Counted from the first letter of the stretch, positions 16,866 to 25,936 are shown. The stretch is 64,000 nucleotides of DNA from Herbidospora yilanensis (GCF_001570565.1 NZ_BBXE01000015.1:81589-145588), one strand, 5' to 3'. The notes: generated from the sequence alone by a model not told the origin. Numbers and translations: made by a program.

Positions 16866-17588
16866 TCAGCCTCCGGTCGGTCCGAAACGCTCGGTCTTGA
16901 TCTTCGCCGGGTCGTGGCCCAGCCCGGTCAGCAGGTCGGCGGCGGCCTCGACGAAGCCCGTCGGCCCGCAGACGAAGACGTCGGGGGCGGTCTCCGGCGG
17001 CCAGCCGTAGGCGATCAGGTCGGCCGCCCGGATCCGCCCGGGGGCCCGGCCCGCGTCGGGCGGGGCGGTCCGGGTGTAGAGGTAGGCCACCTCGACCCCC
17101 GCCATCACCTTCTCCAGTTCGCCCGCGTAGAAGAGCTGGCCGGGGTCGCGCAGGGAGTAGAGCAGCCGGAACGGCGTGTCGGACTTCCCGCGCGACCGGA
17201 TCATCGCCATCAGCGGCACGATGCCCGACCCGCCGCCGATCAGCAGCACCGGCGGGGAGGAGTGGGGACGCCACACGAACCAGCCGCCGACCGGGCCGCG
17301 CAGCTCGATCTGGTCGCCCACCTCCAGCACCTCGGTCAGGTAGGGCGACACCTCGCCGTCGCCGACCCGCTGGACGGTGAGTTCGACGCGTTCGCCGTCG
17401 TCGCCGTTGGCGACCGAGTAGCTGCGCTGGGCGCTGTAGCCGTCGTCGGCGGTGAGCTTCACGTCGACGTGCTGGCCGGGGAGGTGGCCGGGCCAGCCGG
17501 GCACGTCGAAGACCAGCGTGCGGGCCGTCGGGGTCTCCTGGCGGATCTCGGTGACCGTGGCCACCCGCCAGGTCAGCCGCTTAATCAC
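16866..17588 (-). CDS. FAD/NAD(P)-binding oxidoreductase
   Basis: 240 residues of the ferredoxin-NADP reductase family. The FAD-binding barrel has RSYSVAN (Arg-x-Tyr-Ser) and the flavin phosphate loop region. The NAD(P) domain has GGGSGIVPLMAMIR and the C-terminal FVCGPTGFVEAA. No 2Fe-2S domain is attached. Overlaps the upstream molybdoenzyme gene by 8 nt, so it probably passes electrons to or from that enzyme. Confidence 0.88.
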   Translation of the reverse strand: MIKRLTWRVATVTEIRQETPTARTLVFDVPGWPGHLPGQHVDVKLTADDGYSAQRSYSVANGDDGERVELTVQRVGDGEVSPYLTEVLEVGDQIELRGPVGGWFVWRPHSSPPVLLIGGGSGIVPLMAMIRSRGKSDTPFRLLYSLRDPGQLFYAGELEKVMAGVEVAYLYTRTAPPDAGRAPGRIRAADLIAYGWPPETAPDVFVCGPTGFVEAAADLLTGLGHDPAKIKTERFGPTGG

Positions 17589-18180
17589 CCTGGTAGCGCT
17601 GCTCGCGCCACGGGTCGCCGTAGTTGTGGTAGCCCGCCGTCTCCCAGAAGCCCGGCCAGTCTTCGTTCAGCAACCGGATCCCCTTGACCCACTTGGCCGA
17701 CTTCCACAGGTAGAGGTGGGGCACCAGCAACCGGGCCGGGCCGCCGTGGGCGGGGGCCAGTTCCTCGCCGTCGAACTCGTACACGATCCAGGCCTTGCCG
17801 TCGAGCAGGTCCTCCAGCGGCAGGTTGGTCGTGTAGCCGCCGTGGCTGTAGGCCAGGGCGTACTCGGCGGCCGACTCGACGTCCTCCATCAGGACGTCGA
17901 GGCTGACGCCCTTCCACTCGGTGCCGAACTTCGACCACTTGGTCACGCAGTGCAGGTCGACGGTCGGGGTCTCCTGCGGCAGGGCCTGGAACTCCTCCCA
18001 CGACCAGCGGTGCACCTCGCCCTCGGGGGTGTCGATGGCGAACTCCCACCGGTCGAGCGGGACCCGCGGAGTGGGCCCGGCCGACAGGACCGGGAAGTCG
18101 TGGACGAGGTACTGCCCCGGTGGGAGCTTCTCGTCGTGGTCTCTCGGGCGGCCCTGGAAGGCGCGCGAAATGATCCCCAT
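17581..18180 (-). CDS. Sulfite-oxidase-like (YedY-type) molybdopterin oxidoreductase
   Basis: 199 residues, the sulfite oxidase molybdopterin domain alone. The molybdenum-ligating Cys is in DLHCVTKWSKFGTEW. Other family blocks are HGGPARLLVPHLYLWKSAKWV and the terminal EDWPGFWETAGYHNYGDPW. No Tat or Sec signal is seen, so it should be cytoplasmic. It is part of a five-gene reverse-strand run with gaps or overlaps of -8 to 13 nt. Substrate unknown. ATG 18180 has an AGGAC site and starts just before the conserved region. Confidence 0.88.
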   Translation of the reverse strand: MGIISRAFQGRPRDHDEKLPPGQYLVHDFPVLSAGPTPRVPLDRWEFAIDTPEGEVHRWSWEEFQALPQETPTVDLHCVTKWSKFGTEWKGVSLDVLMEDVESAAEYALAYSHGGYTTNLPLEDLLDGKAWIVYEFDGEELAPAHGGPARLLVPHLYLWKSAKWVKGIRLLNEDWPGFWETAGYHNYGDPWREQRYQGD

Positions 18181-18190
18181 AACTGGCGTC

Positions 18191-18991
18191 CTACCCCTTT
18201 TGCAGGAGGTTGTTGAGTTCACCGTAGGGGAGACCCTCGGCGATCGAGGTGTACGTCCCCTCGCCGAGCAACTCCCTGGTCGCGGCCTGCGCCACGGCGT
18301 AGGCGGCCGAGGCGACCGAGGAGCCCAGGCTGATCCGGGCCACCCCGGCGTCGGCGAACGCCCTGACGGGAGGGGCCCCCGGCCCGAGCAGCATGTTCAC
18401 CGGCGCGTCGATCTCCTTGACGAGCTGGGCCGCCAGGCCGGGGCCGCGGACCCCCGGGACGAAGATCCCGGTCGCGCCCGCCTCAAGGAACGCCGAGGCC
18501 CGCCGCAGGACGTCGGCCAGGTCGTCGCCGCCCCGGAGGTAGGTGTCGATGCGCGCGTTGATGTAGAGCGGGACCCCGAAGTCGTCGGCGCTCTGCCGGG
18601 CCGCGGCCAGCCGGGCCGACTGGTCGGCGAGGTCCCGGGGGCCGTCTTCGATGTTGACGCCCACGGCGCCCGCTTCGAGGATCCGGGTGACCGTCACGGC
18701 GACCTCGTCGGGCGTGGCGCCGAACCCGCCCTCGATGTCGGCGGTGACCGGCACCCCGACCACTTCGGTGACCCGCCTGACCGCCTCGGCGGCGCGGTCG
18801 CGGCCGAGATGGTCGCCGTCGGGCACGCCCAGGCTCCAGGCCACGCCCGCGCTCGTGGTGGCGACCGCTTTGGCCCCCGCCGCCTCGGTCAGCAGGGCGC
18901 TGGCCACGTCCCAGGCGTTGGGCAGCAGCAGCGGGTCGCCGGAGACGTGGAGCGACCGGAAGAGACGTGCTTTCTCCGTGAGAGAGGACAT
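18191..18991 (-). CDS. Isocitrate lyase/PEP mutase family protein
   Basis: 266 residues, (beta/alpha)8 enzyme of the PEP mutase/isocitrate lyase superfamily. Visible are LLPNAWDVASA, the metal and substrate site VTADIEGGFG, VNIEDG, YINARIDTYL and GVARISLGSS. The Cys loop of isocitrate lyase (KKCGH) is absent, which fits the PEP-mutase-like group with unknown C-C or C-P substrates. ATG 18991 is chosen; the open frame upstream adds non-conserved residues. Confidence 0.87.
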   Translation of the reverse strand: MSSLTEKARLFRSLHVSGDPLLLPNAWDVASALLTEAAGAKAVATTSAGVAWSLGVPDGDHLGRDRAAEAVRRVTEVVGVPVTADIEGGFGATPDEVAVTVTRILEAGAVGVNIEDGPRDLADQSARLAAARQSADDFGVPLYINARIDTYLRGGDDLADVLRRASAFLEAGATGIFVPGVRGPGLAAQLVKEIDAPVNMLLGPGAPPVRAFADAGVARISLGSSVASAAYAVAQAATRELLGEGTYTSIAEGLPYGELNNLLQKG

Positions 18992-19004
18992 ACGGCTCAG
19001 TAGA

Positions 19005-19919
19005 TCAGGTTTGCAGCATCTCTTGTGAGACGTACCAGAGCCGCATGGCGAGCTCCGGATCGACCGCATAGGGCGCGTAGCCGCGCCTCGGGCCGGTGCC
19101 CGGGTAGGGCTCGGCCTCGTTGCAATCCTCGAAGTAGCGGCCGGTGACCCCGTCGAGGAGTGGAGAGGTCGCCACCAGGACGCTGGTCGCGGCGCCCTGC
19201 GGGATGGTCTTGCCCTGCGGGCGGCCGGTGTTGTCCATCAGGGTCTGGAAGTCCTCGTCGGTGAAGTAACGCTGGATGCCGGTGCGGATCACCCCGGGCA
19301 TCACCGCGTTCACCATGATCCCGTCGCCCGCCCAGCGTCCGGCCGCGCCGACCGCGAACAGCGCGTTGGCGGTCTTCGACTGGCCGTAGGCCTCCATCGG
19401 GTCGTACTCGCGGCGCAGGTAGTGGATGTCGTCGAAGACGACCGGCGAACGCAGGTTCGCCACCGAGCTCAGCACCACCACACGCGCTCCCGGCCGCATG
19501 GCCAGCGCCTCGTGCAGGCCCGTGGTCAGCGTGAAGTGGCCGAGGTGGTTGGTGGCGAACTGCAGCTCCCAGCCCTCGGGGGTCCGGGTCAGCGGGATCG
19601 CCGAGATGCCCGCGTTGTTCACCAGGATGTCGAGCGGCCCGGCCCACCCGGCGACGAAGTCGCGGACCGAGGTCTGGTCGGAGAGGTCCAGGTGGGCGAT
19701 GGCGACCTTGCCGCCGATCTCGTCGGCGGCGCGGATGCCGGCGTCGACGTCGCGGACCGCGAGCATGACCTCGGCGCCCGCGTCGGCCAGCACCCGCGCG
19801 GTCTCCAGGCCGATGCCGGAGTTGGCGCCGGTGACGATGGCGCGTTTGCCGCCGAGGTCGATGCCTTCGATGACCTCACTCGCCGTGGAATCAGCCCCAA
19901 AAGGCGTTTTAACGGTCAT
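19005..19919 (-). CDS. Short-chain dehydrogenase/reductase
   Basis: 304 residues of the SDR superfamily, resembling WW-domain oxidoreductase/retinol-dehydrogenase-like members. NAD(P) motif TGANSGIG, structural NNAG, catalytic Ser in VLSSVAN and YGQSK (Tyr-x-x-x-Lys). The C-terminal region EAEPYPGTGPRRGYAPYAVDP is shared with actinomycete homologues. First gene of the reverse-strand redox run; the next gene starts 13 nt later. Substrate unknown. Confidence 0.9.
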   Translation of the reverse strand: MTVKTPFGADSTASEVIEGIDLGGKRAIVTGANSGIGLETARVLADAGAEVMLAVRDVDAGIRAADEIGGKVAIAHLDLSDQTSVRDFVAGWAGPLDILVNNAGISAIPLTRTPEGWELQFATNHLGHFTLTTGLHEALAMRPGARVVVLSSVANLRSPVVFDDIHYLRREYDPMEAYGQSKTANALFAVGAAGRWAGDGIMVNAVMPGVIRTGIQRYFTDEDFQTLMDNTGRPQGKTIPQGAATSVLVATSPLLDGVTGRYFEDCNEAEPYPGTGPRRGYAPYAVDPELAMRLWYVSQEMLQT

Positions 19920-19955
19920 GGCTCCGAAAGTAGCGAGTGAGCCGTCAACGTCCGG

Positions 19956-20333
19956 TCAAGGCAGGGGCACGGCCACCGGTTCCCGCTGACCCTCCCAGGT
20001 CAACCAGATCACCGACGGGTGCCGGGCCGCCGGGCGCAGCAGGAACTGCCAGCTCGACCCCGGTCCGATCGCCACCTGCGCCGGCAGGTCGCCGAGGCCG
20101 GGCCCGGCCTTGCGCCAGTCGGCCGTCACGGACAGGGCACGGTCGGTGCCGGTGTTGGTCAGCCAGCACAACGACTGGGTGCCGCGCACCCGTGCGATCC
20201 GCCACGCCACCGGGGGCGGGCCCGGCTCGTCGAGGGTGCGCCGGTTCACCCACAGGCCGACCATGCTCAGGCCCAGCCCGCCGACCCCGACCGCCGCGCC
20301 GAGGGCGAGGTCTCCGCTCGTCAATGCGTTCAC
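19956..20333 (-). CDS. Small membrane-anchored protein of unknown function
   Basis: About 125 residues. One hydrophobic helix near the N-terminus (DLALGAAVGVGGLGLSMVGLWV) is followed by a beta-rich soluble part with two Trp-rich strands and no catalytic motif I recognise. GTG 20333 is used; GTG 20363 is also in frame and neither has a clear ribosome-binding site. Divergent from the TSUP gene. Confidence 0.6.
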   Translation of the reverse strand: MNALTSGDLALGAAVGVGGLGLSMVGLWVNRRTLDEPGPPPVAWRIARVRGTQSLCWLTNTGTDRALSVTADWRKAGPGLGDLPAQVAIGPGSSWQFLLRPAARHPSVIWLTWEGQREPVAVPLP

Positions 20334-20488
20334 GCGGCCGACATTAGGAAGGCGCGGGACCACGAGCCGGGCTAGTGGCGAGACCCTTACCTCTACCTGG
20401 CCTTATGCGGATGGCACAGAACGGCGGTTTCATCGCGGAAAGCTCATCATTTAACCTAGGGGCAAAGTAGGAATCGAAGGGAGATGCC

Positions 20489-21385
20489 GTGCGGTCATTG
20501 ATCTTGCTCGGGCTCGTCGGGTTCGCGGCTCAACTCGTGGACGGCAGCCTCGGCATGGCTTACGGCGTCACCTCCACGACTCTGTTGCTGGCGATCGGCA
20601 CCAACGCCGCCGCCGCGTCGGCCACCGTGCACCTCGCCGAGATCGGCACCACCCTCGCCTCGGGCGTCGCGCACTGGCGGTTCAACAACATCGACTGGAA
20701 GGTCGTCGCGAAGATCGGCATCCCGGGCGCCATCGGGGCCTTCGCGGGCGCGACCTTCCTGTCGAGCATCTCGACCGAGTCGGGCGCTCCGATCATGTCG
20801 CTGATCCTGCTCACGCTCGGCCTCTACATCCTGATCCGCTTCACCGCCTTCGGCCTGCCCAAGGGGCAACTCGGCAAGCCGATGCGCAAGCGGTTCCTGG
20901 CCCCGCTCGGGCTGTTCGCCGGATTCGTCGACGCGACCGGCGGCGGTGGCTGGGGGCCGGTCGGCACCCCGGCGATCCTGGCCAGCGGCCGGATGGAGCC
21001 GCGCAAGGTCATCGGCTCCATCGACGCCAGCGAGTTCCTCGTCGCCATCGCCGCCTCGCTCGGCTTCCTGTTCGGCATCGGCTCGGAGAACATCGACTTC
21101 GCCTGGGTCGGCGTGCTGCTCCTCGGCGGCGTCATCGCCGCGCCGATCGCCGCCTGGCTGGTGCGGCACGTGCCGCCGCGCATCCTCGGCTCCGCCGTCG
21201 GCGGCCTGATCATCATCACCAACGTGCGCACTCTGCTGCGCAGTGAGTGGGTCGCCGCCTCCGGTCCGGTCCAGACGGTCGTGTACGTCGTCCTCGCGCT
21301 CGTCTGGGTCGGGTCGATCGTCTACTCGGTCGGCGAGCACCGCAAGACGAAGGCCGCCGAGGCGGAACTGACCCCGGCGGCCTGA
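20489..21385 (+). CDS. TSUP-family (TauE/SafE) anion exporter
   Basis: 298 residues with about eight membrane helices and the two family repeats, recognisable by GFAAQLVDGSLGMAYGV and GLFAGFVDATGGGGWGPVGTP. The family exports sulfite, sulfoacetate or related anions. A role with the sulfite-oxidase-like enzyme nearby is possible but they are on opposite strands 2.3 kb apart. GTG start follows GGGAG. Its stop is only three bases from the convergent PepSY gene stop, with no terminator between them. Confidence 0.9.
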   Translation: MRSLILLGLVGFAAQLVDGSLGMAYGVTSTTLLLAIGTNAAAASATVHLAEIGTTLASGVAHWRFNNIDWKVVAKIGIPGAIGAFAGATFLSSISTESGAPIMSLILLTLGLYILIRFTAFGLPKGQLGKPMRKRFLAPLGLFAGFVDATGGGGWGPVGTPAILASGRMEPRKVIGSIDASEFLVAIAASLGFLFGIGSENIDFAWVGVLLLGGVIAAPIAAWLVRHVPPRILGSAVGGLIIITNVRTLLRSEWVAASGPVQTVVYVVLALVWVGSIVYSVGEHRKTKAAEAELTPAA

Positions 21386-21388
21386 CGC

Positions 21389-22777
21389 CTAAGCGGTCAC
21401 CTTCTGCACGATCCGGTCGATCACCAGCATCGCCACCATCGTCAGCCCGGCCAGCGGGAACAGAATCCCCAGCACGGCGAGCAGGACCACCACGCCCCAC
21501 GTGGTGCGCCCGTTCGCCGGGCGGCGGGGGGCGCCGACCGAGCCCTTCGGGCGCCGCTTCCACCACATCCAGACGCCGGTCACGATCAGCGCGATCAGCG
21601 CCAGGCACGCCCCGAGCATCACCAGCAGGTTCAGCACGCCGTATCGGCGGCCCTCGTGGATCGCGATGCCCAGTTCGACGGCCTTGGCCAGCACGCCGTA
21701 CTCGTTCCAGCCGTAGTCGGTGAGGATCTTCCCGCTGTACTGGTCGACGTGCAGGGTCTGCCCGGCCGACGGGTCGCGGTAGTGGTCGGTGACGACCGTG
21801 TAGACGCCGGTCGGCTCGGCCGGTAGCAGCATCTTCAGGTCACACTGGCCCGGCGGGCAGTCCCGGATCGCCGGGCGGGCCGCCGCCAGCGCCGCCTCCA
21901 GCGCGATCGCGCCCGGCTGGAGCACGCCCCCGCCACCGCCGTGGTGCGCCTCCGACTCCGGCACGGGCAGGTTGGCCGCCGCCCACGGCACCTTCGCGTC
22001 GGGGTGGTGCGACAGGTCGCCGCTGAGCGTCGAGGTCGAGGTCACCTCGGGGTAGCCGGAGTCGAAGTAGGCCTGGGCCTTGTTCACGTAGTCGCCCCAG
22101 AAGCCCGACCAGGGCAGGCCCGACAACACCAGGAACACGATCGCCACCCCGGCGCCGACGCCGGTCCACATGTGCAGGCGGCGCAGCGAGGCGCGGGTCC
22201 TCTTCTTCGGGGCGGCGCGTCTCCTGGTCGTCCACCACATGTAGGCGCCGGTCGCGACCAGGATCAGCGACCAGCACGCGGCCGTCTCCACGATCCGGTC
22301 GCCGACGACCCCGGCCATCAGTTCGCCGTGGATCTTGCGGATCGCGGCCATGAACGTGCCGGCGTCGTCGACCACGCCCAGGACCTCGCCGTCGCCCGGG
22401 TTGACATAGACGGAGATCCCGTCGGCGAACGGCCCCGGGTCGGCGCCCTGGAAGATGATCCGCGTGGACCGCTCGGGCCCCGAGGGCGGGATCACCGCCC
22501 TGATGTCGACGCCCGGCTTGACCGCCTGCGCCGCGGCGACCTGGTCGGCCAGCGGCACCGGGTTCGCGACCGCGGCCACCTCCCGCACGTCCCGCTGCGA
22601 CCAGGCCTCGAAGGGCTGCTTGAACAGGTAGACGGAGCCGGTCACGGCCATCACGAACAGGATCGGGGCGACGAACACCCCGGCGTAGAAGTGCCACCGC
22701 CACAACAGACGGTAGTTGTGCGTTGACGCCTTGGGGTCGGAATCGGGCGTCGTCGGACGCACGTCGATCGAGGTCAT
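21389..22777 (-). CDS. PepSY-associated membrane protein
   Basis: 462 residues with four main membrane helices and two extracytoplasmic PepSY-type regions. Characteristic features are HFYAGVFVAPILFVMAVTGSVYLF at the N-terminus, the paired WW motif YMWWTTRRR, HMWTGVGAG, LHVDQYSGKIL, and the final GVWMWWKRRP. Such proteins often accompany metal (iron or copper) handling and some act as ferric reductases; no cofactor motif other than conserved His residues is visible. A His/Gly-rich loop (SEAHHGGGGG) could bind metal. Followed closely by a small membrane protein gene upstream on the same strand. Confidence 0.85.
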   Translation of the reverse strand: MTSIDVRPTTPDSDPKASTHNYRLLWRWHFYAGVFVAPILFVMAVTGSVYLFKQPFEAWSQRDVREVAAVANPVPLADQVAAAQAVKPGVDIRAVIPPSGPERSTRIIFQGADPGPFADGISVYVNPGDGEVLGVVDDAGTFMAAIRKIHGELMAGVVGDRIVETAACWSLILVATGAYMWWTTRRRAAPKKRTRASLRRLHMWTGVGAGVAIVFLVLSGLPWSGFWGDYVNKAQAYFDSGYPEVTSTSTLSGDLSHHPDAKVPWAAANLPVPESEAHHGGGGGVLQPGAIALEAALAAARPAIRDCPPGQCDLKMLLPAEPTGVYTVVTDHYRDPSAGQTLHVDQYSGKILTDYGWNEYGVLAKAVELGIAIHEGRRYGVLNLLVMLGACLALIALIVTGVWMWWKRRPKGSVGAPRRPANGRTTWGVVVLLAVLGILFPLAGLTMVAMLVIDRIVQKVTA

Positions 22778-22808
22778 CGTTTTTCTCCGGGGTGAGAGGT
22801 CGACGGGT

Positions 22809-23348
22809 TCAGCGGGCGGGCTGAACCGGTGGACCCCTCCGCCGCACGACGGAGGTGAGCAACCGCTCGTCCGGGACGGCTTCCGCCGCGCCCCGGAACC
22901 GCACGACCCCGACGGCCGGGATCCGGGGCCGCGACAACACCAGGAGCCGCGCCGCCAGCAGGTGGAGCAGCTCCGCCAGGGCGCTCTCGCCCCGCGACAA
23001 CCAGGCCGCCGAGAGCACCGCCACCACGCCGTGGGCGACGACCATGCCGAACACGGCCGCCGCGCCGCCGGTGTGGTGGTCGGCCGGCGGGGTCACCGCT
23101 CCCAGGGCGAAGAGGTGGTGCATGCCGTACTGGAACAGGAAACAGAACCCGAGCAGGACCGGGCCCGAGAGACGGCGGCGGGCCAGCGCGAACGCGACGC
23201 ACCCGGTCGCGAGGGCGGCGGCGCCGACCAGCGGGAGACGGACCGGGGAGCCCCCGGCCAGCAGGTGCATGGCGAGGGACGCGAGCACGCACACGACGGC
23301 GAACAGCGCCGCGCGTGCGACGCGTAATCCGGGCCCGCCGATGTCCAC
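22809..23348 (-). CDS. Polytopic membrane protein, possible partner of the PepSY protein
   Basis: 179 residues with four predicted helices. Histidines lie at helix ends (YGMHHLFAL, PPADHHTGG), which could be metal-related. A basic cytoplasmic C-terminal tail follows. The gene starts with GTG, and its stop is 31 bases before the PepSY gene start on the same strand, so the two are likely one transcript. I do not recognise a named family. Confidence 0.65.
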   Translation of the reverse strand: MDIGGPGLRVARAALFAVVCVLASLAMHLLAGGSPVRLPLVGAAALATGCVAFALARRRLSGPVLLGFCFLFQYGMHHLFALGAVTPPADHHTGGAAAVFGMVVAHGVVAVLSAAWLSRGESALAELLHLLAARLLVLSRPRIPAVGVVRFRGAAEAVPDERLLTSVVRRRGPPVQPAR

Positions 23349-23688
23349 GACCGCAATGCTCCCAGAAACGATCAGAGAGGCAAGGCCTCAAGGGCTCACG
23401 CCCGGAGATACGCGACGGACAGCCTGGCCGTTCATCATCGGACATGCGGTCGGACGCACAAGGAAGGCGGGCGGCCCCGGCTCGCCTCCCCGCCGCTCGA
23501 TGAAACCTTCACCGTCAGTGCGACCAGCCGACGCCGAAGACAGGGCATCGGGTCGGTGACAACATGAACGTCGTCATCACCATCCATGTCAGGACGAACC
23601 GCCGAGGTGAAGGTCAAGGCCAGAAGATGGCCCGCGGCACCATGAGCACCGAGGCACCAGCTTCAACAAGGTCACCGGTGACCCGCCT
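23349..23688. other. Intergenic region with no supported gene
   Basis: Between the divergently read membrane-protein gene and the end of the DUF3800 gene. Short open frames exist on both strands but have no family similarity, unusual composition and no convincing ribosome-binding site. GC falls toward the DUF3800 side. I see no repeat or RNA structure worth naming. Confidence 0.5.
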
Positions 23689-24558
23689 TCATGGGGCGAA
23701 AAGCAATGAACCCGGACGTTTGCCGATGGCGTCGCTCACGGTGATACCGCCACGCCAATGTCCCATTTCGTCACGGTATCGGAATTGCAAATCCTTGATT
23801 CTCTCGGCCGAACGGCGCGCGGATTCGCCGATCGTCTCGCTCCCTATTCCGGCATAGCGGTTGACGGCCGCCGTGTGGGCATTGCGCGGATCGCGGGCGC
23901 AATAGGCGCCGATGGCCATGGGAAAGACGAGGGTCGAGGCGATCAGATCGGCGATCTGCAGCCCGGCGTGATTGTCGCTGCAGGCGAACAACGGGACGTC
24001 GCGCAGAGCAGGATAGGGGTCCCCCGCCGACCGCCACTTCTGAGTGAAGATCGAATGAGCCACCCTGCGATTGGTGTGGGACTGACGGCTGTCCGCGATC
24101 ACCATGCCGATATCGCTTCTGACCTGCATGTACTGGTTGAAGTGCGTGGTGATGAGCTGAACGGCCGAACAGTAACTCCCATCGGGGGACATCGACCGGC
24201 CGGGTTCTTTGATCCACACCCGCCCGAGTAACCGGCAGCCATGAGCCTCGACGAGATCGAGCAGCGCGCCCCGGAAGCGGGTCGCGACCCGCCTTTTGTT
24301 CCGCGAATCGCTGCGCGTCATCTGGAGGATCTCACTGCCCTTGATCTCCACCAGGATGTGGTCGAGCGCCCGGCGCCCATCGAACCGGTTGGGGAAATAC
24401 TGCCGCTTCAGCGCGAGAAAGTCCCGCGTCAGAAGGGGAATGGACGCGGCATTCACCACCAGTCCGAGAATGACCATGGCTGGAGTGGCGGCGGGGGAAA
24501 GGTCGGGAGGCTCGCAACCGCCGGCCTCGTCGAGGTAGCAGAATTGCACCCGGGTCAC
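23689..24558 (-). CDS. DUF3800 protein
   Basis: 289 residues. The N-terminal FCYLDEAG is the DUF3800 acidic motif, and the later blocks VIADSRQSHTNRR and LFACSDNHAGLQIADLIAS fit the same family, thought to have an RNase H-like fold. Such genes are frequent in mobile and defence-rich DNA. GC and codon use differ from neighbours, suggesting acquisition. The only start that keeps the acidic motif is GTG 24558 (or GTG 24549). It begins eight bases after a perfect 13-bp hairpin, leaving no room for a normal ribosome-binding site, so a leaderless transcript is plausible. Confidence 0.8.
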   Translation of the reverse strand: MTRVQFCYLDEAGGCEPPDLSPAATPAMVILGLVVNAASIPLLTRDFLALKRQYFPNRFDGRRALDHILVEIKGSEILQMTRSDSRNKRRVATRFRGALLDLVEAHGCRLLGRVWIKEPGRSMSPDGSYCSAVQLITTHFNQYMQVRSDIGMVIADSRQSHTNRRVAHSIFTQKWRSAGDPYPALRDVPLFACSDNHAGLQIADLIASTLVFPMAIGAYCARDPRNAHTAAVNRYAGIGSETIGESARRSAERIKDLQFRYRDEMGHWRGGITVSDAIGKRPGSLLFAP

Positions 24559-24565
24559 AATAGCG

Positions 24566-24594
24566 CTAAGGCCGCCCCACCGGGGCGGCCTTAG
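24566..24594 (-). terminator. Perfect 13-bp hairpin before the DUF3800 gene
   Basis: CTAAGGCCGCCCC pairs without mismatch with GGGGCGGCCTTAG across a three-base loop. It lies between the NmrA relic and DUF3800, both reverse strand, so it would end transcription coming from the relic. It has no long T run, as is usual in high-GC actinomycetes. Confidence 0.7.
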
Positions 24595-24693
24595 GATGTG
24601 GTGTTCGGGTTTCCCCTAGGCACCTGAAGAATTTTCTACCCTCAGTTAAGCACAGCGCATTGCCATGCGGCAAAGCAGTGAGCAAAGACTTGT

Positions 24694-25005
24694 CAGGCTG
24701 TGAAGGCCCCGGCGTGCTCGTGTGCCCAGTCGGCGAACGTGCGGGCGGGCCGCCCGGTCACCTCTTCCACCGTCGGCAGCACCGTCCGCCCCTGGATCGG
24801 GGGGCGGTGCGGACCTGGAGCATGAAGGCGACATCTGGTCGGTGGTGAGCTCCTCGAAGCGGATCTCGCGGTCCAGGACCTTCGACAACACCGCCACCTT
24901 CTCCGGGGCGGTCAGCGCCTCCGGGCCGGTGAGCCAGTACTCCCTGCCCTGGTGGCCGTCCTCCGTCAGGGCGCGGGCGGCGACCGTCACCAGGATGCGT
25001 GTCAT
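24694..25005 (-). pseudogene. NmrA-type NAD(P)-binding protein, internally deleted relic
   Basis: Three parts of an NmrA-like protein survive. The first residues MTRILVT join directly to the late-middle region (ALTEDGHQGREYWLTGPEALTAPEKVAVLSKVLDREI, given here as two adjacent blocks), so roughly the dinucleotide-binding and substrate core is missing. After FEELTTDQ the frame is lost. The expected C-terminus, TVEEVTGRPARTFADWAHEH, is found in a different frame and ends at TGA 24694-24696. Two deletions therefore removed most of the gene. An intact paralogue is at 46827-47663. Confidence 0.8.
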
Positions 25006-25044
25006 GCCGCCGACCCTGGGAATCCATGCGGCCAGGTCATGTCC

Positions 25045-25935
25045 TCAAACGGACTCGGCCCGGCCCTTGCGCCAGTAGCCCATGAACGCCACCGCCTTCC
25101 GGTCGAGCCCTCGCTCGCCCACGAGGTGCCGCCGCAGCGTCTTGACCACCGCGGCCTCCCCGGCCAGCCACACGTAGCAGGCCGCCGGGGGCGCCTCGGG
25201 GATCTCCCACAGGATGTCCTCGTCGACGTCGACGTCCTCCACCTGCGCGGGGGCGGCCGGCGGGATGAGGCGGGCCGCCGCGGCCCGCACCTCGTCGATC
25301 AGCAGGGAGCCGTGGACGGCGCCGTTGCGGGGGAGCCAGGTGACCCGCATTCCGGCGGGCGCGGTCTCCTTCTGTACGTCGGCCGTCTCCGGCACCTCCA
25401 TCAGCGCCTCCCCGGTGAAGTGCGGGGGGAGTTGCTCCAGGATGCGGGTGATGGCGGGCACCGCCGTCTCGTCGCCCGCCAGCAGCAGGGTCCCCCCGTC
25501 GGCGGGCAGCTTGAACTCCAGCCCGCCGTAGGGGCCGCCGTGCCGGGAGTCGGGGCCCCACAGGGCGCAGCGGTCGTCCTCCCGCACGTCGGCGGCCCAG
25601 CGGGCGGCCGGGCCCAGGTGGCCGTCGTCGGGGTGCAGGACGATGTCCACGTCGACCTCCGCCACCGAGGGGCGCACGGCGCGGACGGTGTAGGTCCGGA
25701 TCGGGTTCTTCCGGTCGTCGGGGAGGGCGCGGTAGCGGGCGTACCAGTCGGGGCCGTCGGGGAACAGCAGGGTGCCGTGCTCGGGGATCGGGACGACCAG
25801 TTTGATCCGCTGGTCGTAGCCGGGGTCGGCGAAGTGTGCCAGGTCGTCGCCGGTGAAGGTGACGCGCAGGAACGCCGGGCTCAGCCGCTCGACACGGCGG
25901 ACGCGCACCTGGAAGACGTGCCACGGGTCGTGCAT
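25045..25935 (-). CDS. Siderophore-interacting protein (ferric-siderophore reductase)
   Basis: 296 residues of the SIP family, flavin-dependent reductases that release iron from imported ferric siderophores. It shows the FAD motif RTYTVRAVR, GPAARWA, and the NAD(P) region LLAGDETAVPAITRILEQL, then the C-terminal VWLAGEAAVVKTLRRHL and FMGYWRKGRAE typical of SIPs. ATG 25935 lies one base after the permease stop, placing it last in the iron-uptake operon. Confidence 0.93.
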   Translation of the reverse strand: MHDPWHVFQVRVRRVERLSPAFLRVTFTGDDLAHFADPGYDQRIKLVVPIPEHGTLLFPDGPDWYARYRALPDDRKNPIRTYTVRAVRPSVAEVDVDIVLHPDDGHLGPAARWAADVREDDRCALWGPDSRHGGPYGGLEFKLPADGGTLLLAGDETAVPAITRILEQLPPHFTGEALMEVPETADVQKETAPAGMRVTWLPRNGAVHGSLLIDEVRAAAARLIPPAAPAQVEDVDVDEDILWEIPEAPPAACYVWLAGEAAVVKTLRRHLVGERGLDRKAVAFMGYWRKGRAESV

Positions 25936-25936
25936 G

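Noticed and set aside
23564-23857. Small forward gene overlapping the DUF3800 3' end
   Set aside because: No ribosome-binding site, no similarity, and it overlaps a well-supported gene on the other strand.
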